NCBI GenBank assembly: GCA_948567375.1
Contig: OX419756.1
Coordinates: 24,778,552-24,842,551 of the forward strand
Direction: 5' to 3'
DNA: 64,000 nucleotides
Origin: Lunularia cruciata
Taxonomy: Eukaryota > Streptophyta > Marchantiopsida > Lunulariales > Lunulariaceae
Position 1 is the first letter of the stretch. Every line of letters begins with the position of its first letter. Position numbers and translations under genes: made by a program. Positions 45,668 through 58,700 of the stretch are shown here, piece after piece. The notes beneath the pieces were generated by a model. That model was not told the origin of the DNA, ran no database searches, and was given only the letters and a program-made list of their open reading frames with translations.

Positions 45668-48600
45668 CTAAGCTGGACAAGCAGTTAGTCGGTCAGGAGG
45701 TCGAACAAGTTTCTCATTGTCCTGCGCTCCATCTTTCACTAGGAACGCCATCTGCATTCCCCAGGATGTATGTTTCTCCAGGTGACAGTGCAGGAACCAA
45801 ATGCCTGAAACAAAGCCAGAAGATGGAAAATGAGATCCAAGGTCTATTTTTACTTCCCATTCTAAATGTAGCAATAAACAACCTTACGTTGAGGTGTGCT
45901 TACCAGGATTATCAGCTTTGAACCGAATCGCGACCCATCCTCTGGTTGGAACATCGACTGTGAAGCGAGAGGGAGGATCAACGTAGTTGAAGGTTGACGG
46001 GCTCGTATTAGAATCATAATTGCCCATGCCACTGGCCAGGACATAAAAATTGTATCCATGCAGATGGAACGGGTGGTTCTCGAACGCGAACACCATAGTT
46101 CCTTGAAGGACGAGTTCCACCACTGCTCCATACTCAATCACAGAAATTCTTGTACCTGATTTGCTTATCTGTTTGTCTGGAGGTGGACTGTCTGGGTTTG
46201 TATAATCGTAAGGATTCTCAGGGAAGTCAGGGAAGTCTGTGGAATAAATTCCTGATATACCAAAGTAGTATGCCTGCAGAAGGTCAATCTTCGGCAGGAT
46301 GAACGTGATATTGTTCATTTCCGCAGCTGCTCTTGCTGTGCAGTTTTGTGTACCAGAGCATAATTGACTGGTGATACCAGCCGTGAAGAGAAGGTAGCGG
46401 TCAACTTTCGTAGGGAATAGACTGGTATCAAGAACCTTCAAGCTGTTCCAGAAACCGGTGACAAAAGCTGTGTCGTTCGCTGCTGGAAGTCCCGGCCAGA
46501 ATGTGGTGCTAAGATCAAGAGTGGGAGCATAGTCATACTGAAGGAGTGCAGTGGCGGATATCTTTGGAATGTCATTGACGATCGTTTCAAACGCACCAGG
46601 GGGAAGATCAGCAGGATCTGAGACAAAGACGGAGGTGTAACCAGCAGCTTCCATGTAGTACGTCCCTGGTCCCTGATTCGCATGTATCAACACGTTCATG
46701 GTTTGTCCCGGAGAAAGGAACACGGTGTCAAAATCCACTGGCTTGACATACTCACCATCGATCTCCACTATCGTTTGCCTGTGATGTGCAATTCCAAAGA
46801 ACTCCTCGCTGTTGAGTCCAGCATTGATGATTCGAAGAAGATACGTTTTGCCTGCAGATACCTTAAAAGTGGAAATTCCTGTATAATGGCCGGTATCATT
46901 GTCATTAAGTCTCTTTTGACTATTGCAAGATACCCCCAAAGAAGATGTGCATGTTCCTTTGGGAGGTCATGCTACCATCAACTATTACTTCACCCACTCA
47001 AAGCGGTATAACACATATAATACTGAAAACGGGGACAAGGACCTGATGAAATGCTCATGTTGGTTGTGATTCTTGGGAAAAAGGATAAAAGCTGAATTCT
47101 TCTGTATTGGCAGTACTGTGTAAGATATAATGTGCTGATCACTGGATCTAAAGAGTTGATGTTAAGTGCCAGTTATACACTTAGTGCAGCAATTTGAGTT
47201 CCTAATTTTGGGCGGCAATCCAATCACCTGGACGGTAAAATCAAATCAAAACAAATCCAAATAACTCAAGTCTCATACCTACTACCAACGAAAGTTACTC
47301 AACCCTGGTGTCTGTGGTGCTGCCGGCACTGTAAGTGAACACTTGATGAGTGCTGAGAGTTTGGCCGGTAAGTAGGTTTTCAATATTATATGGTAAATAT
47401 TATACCTTCAATATCGCTGCAATTGTACCGTGATCCTGGGCGGCCATTGATGAGGAGCGCGTTCGCAAGTGCGAAAGAGCCTCCTACTTCTAGTCCTGCT
47501 CTCTCAACAGCGTCGACATCTCCATTCCACCACTCTCCTGTTAAGATTCATTACACGAGTATGTTAGCACGAAATCTTGAATATGATACACGGATTGCTC
47601 AAGCGCTTCAAGAACTTAAACGTATGTAACTAAACAATACGATCTGCAACGGAAACCTTTCTTCTAATTTCAATTAGTTTGCAAGCTAGGATTAAATGAC
47701 AGCACAAACGACGACGGTATTGTGGATGTTGGTCAGATAGAACAAACATATGCTTCAAACACATTGTATTACGGCCCAAAGCTGTACGTAGCGTGCTGAA
47801 TTTACACAGCCGCAGGATTGAGCCAGCTTTGAACTGAATGAAATAACAACGAGAGTCGAATTCGTGCACGAGAAACAAGCAAATATCTACTGCAGCTTTG
47901 GCAGGTTATCAGGGAATAGATGAATGGATCACAGGAGCAGTCGCCATTTCCCCATACACTAGTCTAATGTATTAGAGCGGCCACCTGCCGGCTTTTGAGT
48001 GATTTCACTCCGTAGAAGCGAGCATAACACTTGAGAGCATCTGTACTTGTCTGCATAGTTCGAGACATTGTTTTCAGACATTGATTTCTACAGGCGTTTG
48101 TGATCTATGGTTCCCTTAACCCCTTAGTCCCAATCTTGGACTTGGTATCGGTGGCTGGGTTACGTTAAAGTAACGGTAAGTGAGATGGTGATCAGAACTA
48201 ACTTCCTGTCCGCAGGGTAAAACCTGCTGATGTGAAGGTTCTGCAAAAGCAGAGAGTGGTATGGCCCATAAACCGGATTTGAGTGCTGAGCCGTGGGAGA
48301 ACAACTGGAGGTGATACCGGAGGTGGATAAGCCATTGAAAAGCATTCTCAATGGCTTGGATACCGAACGCTAACGACACGAAGTCACTTCTACGTTGAGG
48401 ATGGAGAACAAGTGTGTACTGTTAGGAAGGAAGGATCAGAAGGAGCTCAGCGACAAATTGATTGGAAAGGTCTCTGGCGAAAAAGGGCTGAGCTACCGTA
48501 AGTATACCCGCTACAAACAACACACAAGACAGTCCTGAAGTTGCGGAAACAGGACAGAATTCATGTTCACCTAGAATCACGTTGAACTCGTCATCTGGCT

Positions 48601-49819
48601 TCGCATGCGGGTACGTGAAGGTGGGTGGAAAGATAACAATTGCTCCGTGGACCGTTGCCCGAAGCCAGGTAACATGAGCATGCCAAAACACCGTCCCCTG
48701 TTGACCGCTGACGGTAAAGTTATATACGAAATAGTCCCCCTGCTTCATTGGACATTGAGTGATGTATCCTACTCCATCCTGCCACCCCGTTAGTCTCTGT
48801 TTTACTCCATGCCTGCAAGTAAGTACAGTTAATGAAGACTCCACTTCATGCACATATTGGTCCAAAGCGTATGTATATAGTTCTTGAATATTGCTTTATA
48901 TTTGTGCATCCGTATCAAAAAGTGAAGCTATAGACACTGTAACAGAAGATGCTCAAAAGGTAAGGACATATATAAAATCGTGGAACAAATTACCAGTGAA
49001 TCGTAAGATCTGTGTTGGCATTGTTCGTAACATTGACGATAATTCTGTCCCCTGTAACAGCATAGATAGTTGGTCCTGGAAACTCCCCATTTACCACGAT
49101 CATATCCTTGGTGAAACAGTTTGCAGTTTTGGAGGTCAAAGCGACCTGGTCAGAATCCACAGAATGAATGGTGAGTTCCCGATAGTAAACGTAAAACTGT
49201 GCTGTTAAATCAGAAACGTTCACCTTCGCCTTCTATCGGACGAGTATCTCAACTTTTTGAAGCTGTCGGTTGAGATCGAAGTCGCGGGATTACGGTGACA
49301 AATATTGCACAAAACATTTTCTCTCCAAATACTGAGCTCTCTGCTTACTCCAAATCACAGACTCTAACACCTATAAAATATCTTGTGGACATGAAGGAAC
49401 AAATTGTACAATGAATGGGTCGTGGGAGGAGGCTAAGCACTGATCACTGTGATCTAGAAAATGGTGGTGGAATACACTTCCAGGATGCAACCAGTGTACC
49501 TATAGAATGGTTGCTCATCTAAGAATCCGATATGTACACTGTACGCTTTACGTGATGAAAGCTTGTAGGAGACGACGCAAACTTCAATTTGGAAGTACAT
49601 ACGCTGAAAATCTCAAATTATATTGGTGAACATGACTCCTTCTAAGCTGGGAGCGTATAAACTCACATTCCAGTCGTAGTATCTTGTTGTTGGACCAGCG
49701 TACTGAACCTCGGTATCGTGCGGAGTGAGTGGTTGTCCTCTACAAACACTCTCGACAGAACAGAATATAATGAAAATTCCGAACCGCACTGCCTCCTTCC
49801 TGGCTGCCATCCGGCCCAT
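45668..49819 (-). CDS. Laccase (multicopper oxidase), six exons, 613 aa
   Basis: Exons on the - strand: 49819-49667, 49196-48994, 48812-48571, 47537-47406, 46878-45904 and 45804-45668 (stop TAG). They sum to 1842 bases, all in phase, with GT-AG introns of 470, 181, 1033, 527 and 99 bases. The N-terminus has a basic start and hydrophobic RFGIFIIFCSVES, a likely signal peptide. Copper ligands: HWHG (split by intron 2), WHAH, HPFHLHG and HCHLEKH. Other laccase marks are VNGEFPGPT, WQDGVGYITQCP, EWWNGD, NALLINGRPG and KTYLLRIINAGLN. Several N-x-S/T sites suggest glycosylation. The family oxidises phenolics such as monolignols in the cell wall using O2. The T1 axial position, 10 residues after the Cys, is Met, where many plant laccases have Leu. 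No frame damage is seen. Confidence 0.92.
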
Positions 49820-50096
49820 CTAAACGTGCTCAGTCGATCAATGCCTAGACAAGATCAATCAAATCCAAATGGAAGGATCTAGGAGAATAGCAATGGAGAA
49901 TGGCTTGGTGGTCCCAGCGACAAGACCATCTTCAAAAGAAAATTTCAGTGCCTCCCTCTTGTGTCTAGGAGCAGCTCAGCTTCTGAAAGACTTGAGTAGT
50001 TTCAGCACATGAGAGCTTGAGGAGAATCGAACCCATGGGGTGATCAGGAGGAGAGCCTCGACAGAGAGTACAGTGGTATGCCAGAGAGTACAGTGG

Positions 50097-50104
50097 TCTT
50101 ATAG
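50097..50104 (-). promoter_or_regulatory. Possible laccase TATA box
   Basis: CTATAAGA on the - strand, about 280 bases upstream of the laccase ATG. Position is plausible for a promoter with a 5' UTR of about 250 bases. No other support. Confidence 0.3.
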
Positions 50105-50391
50105 TGGACCGATGTAGTCTGTTAAGAGGTGATCGACGGGGATCAAGTTGATTGGCACTGGTAACTTCAGCCTGCAGCGTCAATCCTCTTCAGTGGGCTG
50201 ATGCTGCATTCTAATACTTACGTTTGCTGCATATTTGAACCCATTTTGTGATGTTCTGCTCACGTTCACTGTGGAATTTCTCAACCTTGTAACTTCTACC
50301 AACAGTAACTATATGCCTGCTAAGTCTTGAATTTGCTCAGAAATCTTCGTCAGCAGACACTCGTCTTCTAGGACCCGCATTTGACCCGTTT

Positions 50392-50748
50392 ATGCTTCCC
50401 ACTGTATCTGCGGACAGCAGCTTACTTTCTTACTGGCCTACACCAGCTTCATCAGAAGACACGAATGAGTCTTTCGCATATACGGTCATGTCAAATAAAA
50501 ATAAGCACGAACTAGCTATTCGCATAGCTAGCGGAATAGTGCACACATTTGCCGACTGTATCTCGTTGTCTTATATTCAGTCAGATTTGCCGGGTACCAT
50601 CATGGATGGCAATGTCTCCACCTTGGAGAATACCAATTTCGCAAAAGGACAGTTCTTCTTTTCTGGAACTGAGTCACGTACTGCAGTTGCATTCCTCCTG
50701 CATTATTCGAGTACAGACCAGCTGACTGCACCTGGCTTTAGTTTTTGA
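50392..50748 (+). CDS. Hypothetical ORF, 118 aa, divergent from laccase
   Basis: The frame stays open upstream to a possible splice acceptor (TTTGCTCAG at about 50341). Ser/Thr-rich, with no motif recognised. It may be an exon of an unknown gene or chance. Confidence 0.2.
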   Translation: MLPTVSADSSLLSYWPTPASSEDTNESFAYTVMSNKNKHELAIRIASGIVHTFADCISLSYIQSDLPGTIMDGNVSTLENTNFAKGQFFFSGTESRTAVAFLLHYSSTDQLTAPGFSF

Positions 50749-51097
50749 CTTCGAGTTGGCTACTGTAAATCCAACTTCGATCTTCGCATTGGGTGGTAAC
50801 TAAACCGTCCGATTAAATTCCTTTGAATACTGCAACCGCATGATATGCTTTGCACTTACTGAAGCTTACTATCACCAAAGGTTGAGTATAGTTTATGGAC
50901 TCAAGAAACCATGATAGAAAAGTTCCAGTGTCCAGCTAGTAAGTTAACTACGATAAGTCAACTTATTTTCATCTGTTACGGTATCCTTTCTGATTGTACC
51001 GTGCAGTATCCTTGAGTGACTGTAGCACACAAAGTCAAGGCTTAGTGTCTTTTCTTTCCTCTTTATTTCTATGTTGTGCAATATAGTTCAGAAGTAT

Positions 51098-51238
51098 GAC
51101 TGCCTCCATCCGACTTCACTCGTTCAAACACTCACTCACAATGCGAGCAAATCCCATCCTCGGGGTAGACTGCCTCCATCCGACTTCACTCATTCAAACA
51201 CTCACTCATAAAGGCCAGCAAATCCCATCCTCGGGGTC
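51098..51238. repeat. Two-copy tandem duplication, 70 bp
   Basis: GACTGCCTCCATCCGACTTC recurs at 51098 and 51168, and both units end AATCCCATCCTCGGGGT. Few differences, so recent. Confidence 0.9.
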
Positions 51239-51239
51239 T

Positions 51240-54200
51240 TCTAATTCACTGATGTAGGTCCCATGACTTTGTCGACTTTTGTAGACTAAGTCTTCGCCGC
51301 CGATCCGACCAAACTCAGACTGCTTCTTGGTTACGAATGTAAACAGTCCGAAGCTGGACTGACGGATTCCCATGGGCCAAATTCTACGTTATCGGCAGGT
51401 TATTGGGCATGCTCTGCTGCTGAACACAGCTCTTCGGCAGTCGAAGTTGCAGATAGGTTCATAAACGATGTTCGTTCTTTTAAGCAAACAACGGGCAGAT
51501 TTGCATGTGAGACAACATTTGTAATATAATAGTTTTAGGGATGACCTAGGTGCACGCAAAATTTTTGAGGTGAGTATATTTTGATACAATTTATATCAAT
51601 ATACAACCTACATTAAAATAAAACTAGTTCAATGACTTTGGGCATTCATGGATGATTGTCGACTATTATTGTTGATTATCAATATTCGTTCAACTTCTTA
51701 CAATGTTGAGGTGACATAAAACATTCTTTTATACTTACGAGGCTGGATATTAAAGATCAGCTGATTTGTTAATCATCTTGGATTCTAGGACCATTTTTTT
51801 AAAGTCGCTTAAAGGGTAGAAGGCTGTGACAAAGTGAGTTCGGCAGACGAGAAAACGTAAAATTGTTCCAACAGGAATTCAGCTTGAGATAAAGCTACCA
51901 GGCTTTGTCCTGTAACGTCCTTGCTTGATGAAGGTGCACGAGGTGACATTTGTTACTTCTGTCAGCCGAGAAATGCCAAAGTTGCAAAGCATGTAACGTA
52001 TGCCCTCTCCTGGTGGTTGGGTTATTATAAGTCCCGATACCTCCAAGTGATCTCTAACACTCGGAAAAATAGACAATTTGTAGATACGCTAGCCGGTCAT
52101 GACCAATTCCAGTCAATTATCTAACTTAATTTAGATGTCAATGACTAGTTAGTACGTGGAGTGGAGATATGTTGCTCTACTTGCTAAAGCTGGACTATGG
52201 TCCATTCACATGTAGGGATGAGGTTGTAACAACATATTATCAGTTGCTGATTGCACACCATTTTAGATTGTTCTTTAGCGAATGCATATTGGGGAGCCGT
52301 GGATTTTACAGTACTCACCGTGGGTATGTTCGGGCACTTCTCCAGATGACTCTCAACCACGAATCACCTGCTGCTTCATAAGAACAGTCAGTCCATATTT
52401 TGATTGCAATCTCCTGTCATATCTATTCCAGTAATTTAAGAGGAGGTTACTGACATTCGCCAATGGGATGCTGGCTGAAAACAGCGATCTCAAGTTTCGG
52501 GCTTATTTTCTAACATGTGGAGATATGAAAATCTCGTCGGCGGTATCTAAGTAAATCCAAGGATCTTAACTTGGTGGGGTCAATGCAGGATACAGGATCT
52601 ACGACATCCAAGAATATTGGGACAAACCATAACTTGCAGTCCCGGGGCTAGTTATCCTCTAAAAGTGTAGAGGAGAACTGGCCTCGGGGTTGATGTAATT
52701 AGTCAAAATAAAGTCCGCACAATGTCAAGCTCTTCTCAGCAGTTCTGAGATGCTACCGCTTCAAAAATTCGGAGGTCAAATGCTTAGCAATGATCAATTC
52801 TAGTGCTGCAGACTCCATATCCGAATCTAAAATGACACAGAAATACATTTAGGAAGCGGACAGGGAACTCTCCAACTCTCCAGACCGGACTCTGGGGTAG
52901 GTCACATGGCGGGATCTTCCTAGTTTTTCTGCCAGAGCTGTGGTGGATAAGGTAATAGCTGCTTTTGTTTCACGAAAAGCTCAATTCTAGAAGGCTCTTG
53001 TCTTCAAGGGATGCTTGCGCTCTCATTTCACGTGCTCTAATCCAAAATACTTTTGAGTTACAGGACTTGATTATTTTGCCCTTGTTTTATACATTCCAGG
53101 ATACTTAGATCAGATGTACAGGTGCTTCCGAGAACATATTCCCATCTCCGTGTAGTTCAGCATTCCGTGGTGCAATTTGCTCGATGATCAACCATCAAGC
53201 GGAAGATGGTCAGATGTTTGCCGGCCTGCACCAGTACGGTCTTCAGGAAACGGTCTTCAGGAAGTGGTCTTCAGCCCCGAAAACTATGGTGGTACAACAA
53301 AGTTTAGACGATAATGAACAATTTCTAACAACTTCATTAGGCTGTCCATCAAGGCGGTAACAGACAAGATAAAGTGTCTCTTCGTCTCTTCTGTTTCATG
53401 GACAAGAACACCGGCGAATATGGATCTAAAAAGCAATATGCAGGTGGTGTGGCCTGACGGTTGAATAACTTTCACGCCAGTCTTCCCTGTCTAAGTGCAT
53501 AGCCTCGGGAGCAACCAGACCTATAATATATATATATATATATAGCGAGAGAGAGAATAAACACTCATATATTTGTTTTGAAATTGTATCAAGACATATT
53601 ATACATCTATTGAATACACTCTTGTATAATATTTTGCTTCATTACAGTATTTGCGGCGCTGACGATCATAGAAGAGATTGAAGCGGTCGGATTTGTTGTC
53701 AGTCCATCACAATTGCATAATGTGTCAATCGTGTAGTCTAACCAACTCAAGTAGGGAATGTAAGGTATGTCCGAGGATCAGCTCCTTCTCTGTTGCGTTT
53801 CGGGTTACCAGCATCTTGTATACTCATGAATTGCGTCCTATGTAAGTATGAACCGTTGGCACGACGAAGAATACGAGAGAGAAACTGATATTAGACTTTG
53901 TTTCTGGGACTTGGTGTAATGGTGGTAGATATTCAAAAATGATGTGGTCAGGAGATTAGATATTGTTAACGATGAGGAGTCAGTTTAATGGAGTACCACC
54001 ATCATCTCTGTCCGATCGAGCTTTTAGTGGAGTACCACCGCGGCGAGATATTCCGAACAAATTTTCATAAGAAAGGATTTGAACTTCATATTATGATTGA
54101 GATTTTCTCATATTGTGTACAATCCTTTTTCTGATTCTTTATTTGGTTATTTAGTTTTATATGAAAGGTGAGGTGGGTTTCCGTTTCTCCCTTGGAGATT

Positions 54201-57200
54201 ATCATTATCACCCAAATTTTTGTTAACATCACCCATGATATCATCTTGGCCACTACATTCATCCAGTCCAGTCAGTCACCCACCCATGTCATTTTGTTTA
54301 CATTATGGGTGCAATAGCAAATAATTGAGTGACAATAACAATTCACTAGATTTGAATATCCAAAGAACGAATACACAACGCGATCGATCATTTACGCTAG
54401 TCAACATAGCAATACTATATACTGTCGCATAGAGGAAGTACAGAGCACGTGAAGAGCTGATGTACAGTAATATGGCTTTGCAAATCGAAGCATTTTCATT
54501 CTAGCTCTCAAGTCTGTGCATGAATGTAGGTTAATGTGTTTGCTTCGTTTTCTAATTGTCAACGGTTTCTAACATTTACCTACATCGGTTGGAAATTTGA
54601 GACGATAATCATTACTGAAGGACTACTGACAGGATCATCAACAAAACACAAGAGAGGATCTACACCAATTAAGATTGGAGTACGCCCAATACATCAGTGC
54701 CCATATTTAAAATGTTGATTTATATATATAGAGAGAGAAAGAAGTACAAGGCACAACATGTGCAAATGGAAATAAAGAATGCAAGATTCAACAATTCCAA
54801 GTAGCTAAGAAAAACAAAGAAAAATAGGGCCGTAAGGCACACCAAGGGAAAAAGTTCCCTAGGAAAATGAGCAAAAGAAACTAAGAACAAAGTAATTTAC
54901 ACTTCGACTATATGATGAAGCTCCTACATGATGATGATGATATGTTTGGTAAGCGGGGAGGGAGGGCCCTAGTCCTGCCTCCTGTTCCTATTATAGTTGC
55001 TTCTCAGTGAAAATCTAAGCTTGAGCATGATATAAATTGAATTACATGTGTTGTTGATAGTAGGATGTGATTATGGCTAGAGAGACAAGCATTGGCACTC
55101 TCCTCTAAGGGAATCTCATGTTGTCTCCTTGAAGAGACCATCAAAGTGGTGATGAAGGTGCATACAAATCTCAACTACCAAAGGGACAAAGGTATTCAAG
55201 GATAACCAAGGTGCATAAAATGGTCTCCTTGCCTCTAGAAGCAACAGTCATTGTTACTCCAGATACTATACACCTTCCCATGCCAATGACTTTGCTTGTA
55301 GGTAGTTTGCAACCACTATGTCATGCAAGGTACAATGACCATCCATGAAAGCAACATCTGCTTGCATCTTATGGATAGTGTGGTCATGGTGGATCCAAAT
55401 ATTACTCAATTTTAACTTGGGCCCATGTAGCCTATAAAATCTGAGCCATTATATTTTGAATGACATAATGGAGTTTGGTGTGCTCTCCACCTATTGCATA
55501 TCATAAAATGTCTATGATGTATGTTGTATGGGAAATCATATGCACATTAGGCTAAAAGCCTTATGAGAGTTGGATGTGGGAGACCCAACCTCAATTATAG
55601 AGTTGTGGTAAACTCTTCAAAACAAAATAAGGAGTAATCAAATAATGGGAGGCATGAAGCCAAGCTCTGTATCCTTTTCCATTACAAGAGAGAACCCTAG
55701 TTGTATCAAGTAACAATGCATCAATGAGGATGTTGGTCAAGTGTGTGAATATACATATGCTCACTAAGATCCACTTGAATCTTACTAGAGCATTGGGATA
55801 CAAAGTCAATAAACCTAGGGAGTGAAGTGCATACAAGGCTTGGTAATAAATCACAAGCCAATGAATCCACTATCTTGTAGGATCCAACAAAAAAAGATGC
55901 TCCTTGTGTAAGAAAATAAGATGGACCAATGGAGCCCATGCTCTTGTGTATGTTGTTGGTGTTGTAGCCTCATGCACAATGAGCCCATATCTGTCCATGA
56001 CTATAAGTAGAGCTATTTACTGCCTACATCACTCATTTGAGAGTTATGAAAGCATGCTTGGGCCATGCTATGTCGGATGGTACTATCAAATGTGGCAATA
56101 ATGCCTCTATGATCCATGCCAAATATGAGGCCCAATGGAGGTAACAATGGGTAAGAACATAATATGCTACTTGGTTATTCCCTTATTGGGATAGGAGGTA
56201 AGCATGAGCTATAGCACGGATAAAGTGTTAGATATAAATGAATTGAAAAAATCCTCATATCCCAAGGAGAGCCCAAAAATTGCAAACCACCCATTGGGAA
56301 TTGGAATCCTAGTGGGAAGTCAAATGGAGTGTGGACCATGTGTGGGATCCAAACCTTGCATTTATAAGTTTGGATTTGGTAACCCAAGGTCTCTAAGCTG
56401 AGTGTGAAAGCAAACATAGCTCAAATTACATCTTCCAAGGGGCCCACAATATGAGTGTTATCCAAGAGTGATGGAGAAAGACAAGAAAGAAAAGCTAATG
56501 TTACTTCTCATAAAGTTGGTTAATGTGCTATGGCAAAGAGAAGCCCTCTTACCATGCATCCTTGGCTAATGAAAACTATGTGAACTCTTTTGCAGTAGTA
56601 TATTTTCTGTATAATAAAGGTGTCTCAATACCATAGAAATTATGAAAAAATGGGATCAAGGTGAGAATTTGATCCCTAATTGAGCAAAAAGAATTTCTTG
56701 TCCAACATTGGTGGACTATAAATGGTACTGAGGCATTAGAGATATCAACTTGGACCACCATCCAATTTGGATGGGTATCTAGGATGCTTGAATGCTTGTA
56801 TTAATGCTTGAATGCTTGAAAGGATGGGATGGTTCCATGGGATGTCCTAGTGGATCCCATGGGCTGGAAGGAGTTATGTCCATGGTGGAAAGATGCTAAT
56901 AAGGTCCTGGTGGAGACATCTCTCCTTTATTCATTAGCTAAGATAACACGTAGTAGTATGGAGAGTGTGAAGGCAACAAGATGAAGTAAAAGCATAAGGA
57001 TCTTCATGTTCATTCATGGTTGAGGCAAACTTTGTAAGAATGCCTAGATAGGGTCCAAAGTGTAACTAGGTATATGCATATGAAAGAACCCGTACAAATA
57101 TTACCCAGGTACAAATAATATTTGGGGGGTAAGAATAGAGGTGGCCTCCATATCATATGCAAACATCTATTGTGTGTATAAACATTGCTACATAACATAC

Positions 57201-57480
57201 ATTGTTGTCAACATCATACACTATAGAAGCACAATTGATACAAAAGTTATACATAAACTCTAAAGTATCACAACCACCCTGCTAGTTGGCGGTTAGGGCA
57301 CACTAAGTAGTTATCTACTCCAAGTATGTGATATGCCCTATGGTGGGCAAAAATAAAGAGGTTGGGTGCTATCAAGCCCCATCATTAGTCACTTGTTTGC
57401 GATCTATATCACATAAAAGAGTGAACTAGCTATAGGTCAAGTACATCGAGGATAAGCCAATGTTCTTAAGGAACCACCAT
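51240..57480. other. Long stretch without a supported gene
   Basis: Short frames only. Includes microsatellites at 53526-53555 and 54718-54740. From about 54700 the sequence has the look of decayed element DNA downstream of family E pol, but no LTR edges could be fixed. Confidence 0.5.
53526..53555. repeat. Compound microsatellite (TA)n-(GA)n
   Basis: A run of alternating A and T from about 53526 to 53543, then GCGAGAGAGAGA. Confidence 0.85.
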
Positions 57481-57489
57481 GAGAAGAAG

Positions 57490-58700
57490 AGTCAAACATG
57501 CCATATGCCATCCTCTTGAATGGTTATCACACACCAAGATAGTAGTAGCTTCATTAGAAGAACCACGTAATATACACTACAAGCCTACATGTACAACTAC
57601 CAGGCTTTGGTCCGTAATGTCATCAATGTTTGGGAGGTGGCATGGTGCACATTTGCGCACATGATCCTTCCAAACAACAACATCATGTCCTTCCAACATG
57701 AAAACTCCAGAAGGCAAAACCTTGCATGCACTCAAGATAGTGTGACATGTGGTCACATTAAGTGTCATTGGTGTAGTCTTTTATAAATATATGTAATCAC
57801 CTAGATGAAATTAATGGATCAAGAATCTATAACTTCCTCCTCAAATAGTAGCATAACTTAAGGTATCCCTATGTTGAAAAATTATTAAGTTTTCAAAAGC
57901 CATCAGCATCACTCACTAAAAGGTCTCTATCTACCATTGAGAACATATGCTCAACTATATGTCTAGATCATCCAAGTCCAAAGCTATAATAGCATCAGGA
58001 TGAATGATTGCAAGTAAATCAGGATCTTGTCCATAGAGTAGAAATTAAGGAGAGAAGGATGCTAAGGAGGCTTGCAAGATAAACCAATAGCCCATGGCCA
58101 ACCAAAGTAATTGAAGATCCCAACCTCTCTACAAACTATACTTATGCAATCATCTCTTTACTATCTAAACCACTCTCTCTACTAAGCCATCTACCTAAGG
58201 GTGATCTCAAGAGGTAATATGGTGATCAACTAAGGTCTTGTCACACAAAACCTGAAACTCTTTGAAGAACTTTGTACCCTAATCATTCAAAACCTAGCTA
58301 GTGGACAAAAATGACTAAAAACCCAATCCAAAAACAAGTAAGTTGTCCCTTTATTGGACTTATCAAGAAGTGCCACCAACTCAATCTACTTGGAGAAGTG
58401 CTGAACCCTAACCAAAACATATTGGTGATGTTTGAGAATCAATGGTCAAGGTCTAGGAAAGTCCAAACTCTAGTGGTAACCTAACTCCATGATAGGGAAT
58501 GGGTGTAATTGTGACATGGGAGGACTAAATAATGCTCTAACTTGGTCATAAACCATACATCTTGTAATAAACTATTGTACATAAGTTTGTTTACCGCACC
58601 ACCAATAATGACTCTGGAGTAAGCTACATGTACACTTTACTCCAAAATGTCCTAACTCCTCATGAGCATGACATACTAATTGTGGTCTTTGAGATAGAAG
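57490..58700 (-). pseudogene. Family E gypsy integrase with PHD-like tail, heavily decayed
   Basis: Reading the - strand through stops: HAHEELGHFGVKCT (zinc-binding H..H, about 58681-58640), SLLQSHYWW, then GTKFFKEFQVLC and HHITS*DHP*VDGLVERVV (integrase core end, about 58250-58160). Next are WDLQLLWLAMGYWF and an open C-terminal piece at 57577-57768 (CKVLPSGVFMLEG, then DHVRKCAPCHLP). Immediately after comes CILRGSSNEATTILVC and GWHMACL, which resembles a PHD finger with two zinc ligands mutated. Many stops fall where a Gln or Arg codon is expected. The element is dead. Confidence 0.7.

Noticed and set aside
48116-48379. 87-codon ORF inside the laccase gene
   Set aside because: It lies wholly in intron 3. 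The exon 3 to exon 4 join at 48571/47537 is in phase and restores the ILGEWW motif without it.
55591-57198. Several 60-90 codon frames
   Set aside because: Short, on both strands, without motifs or consistent order; no support as genes.
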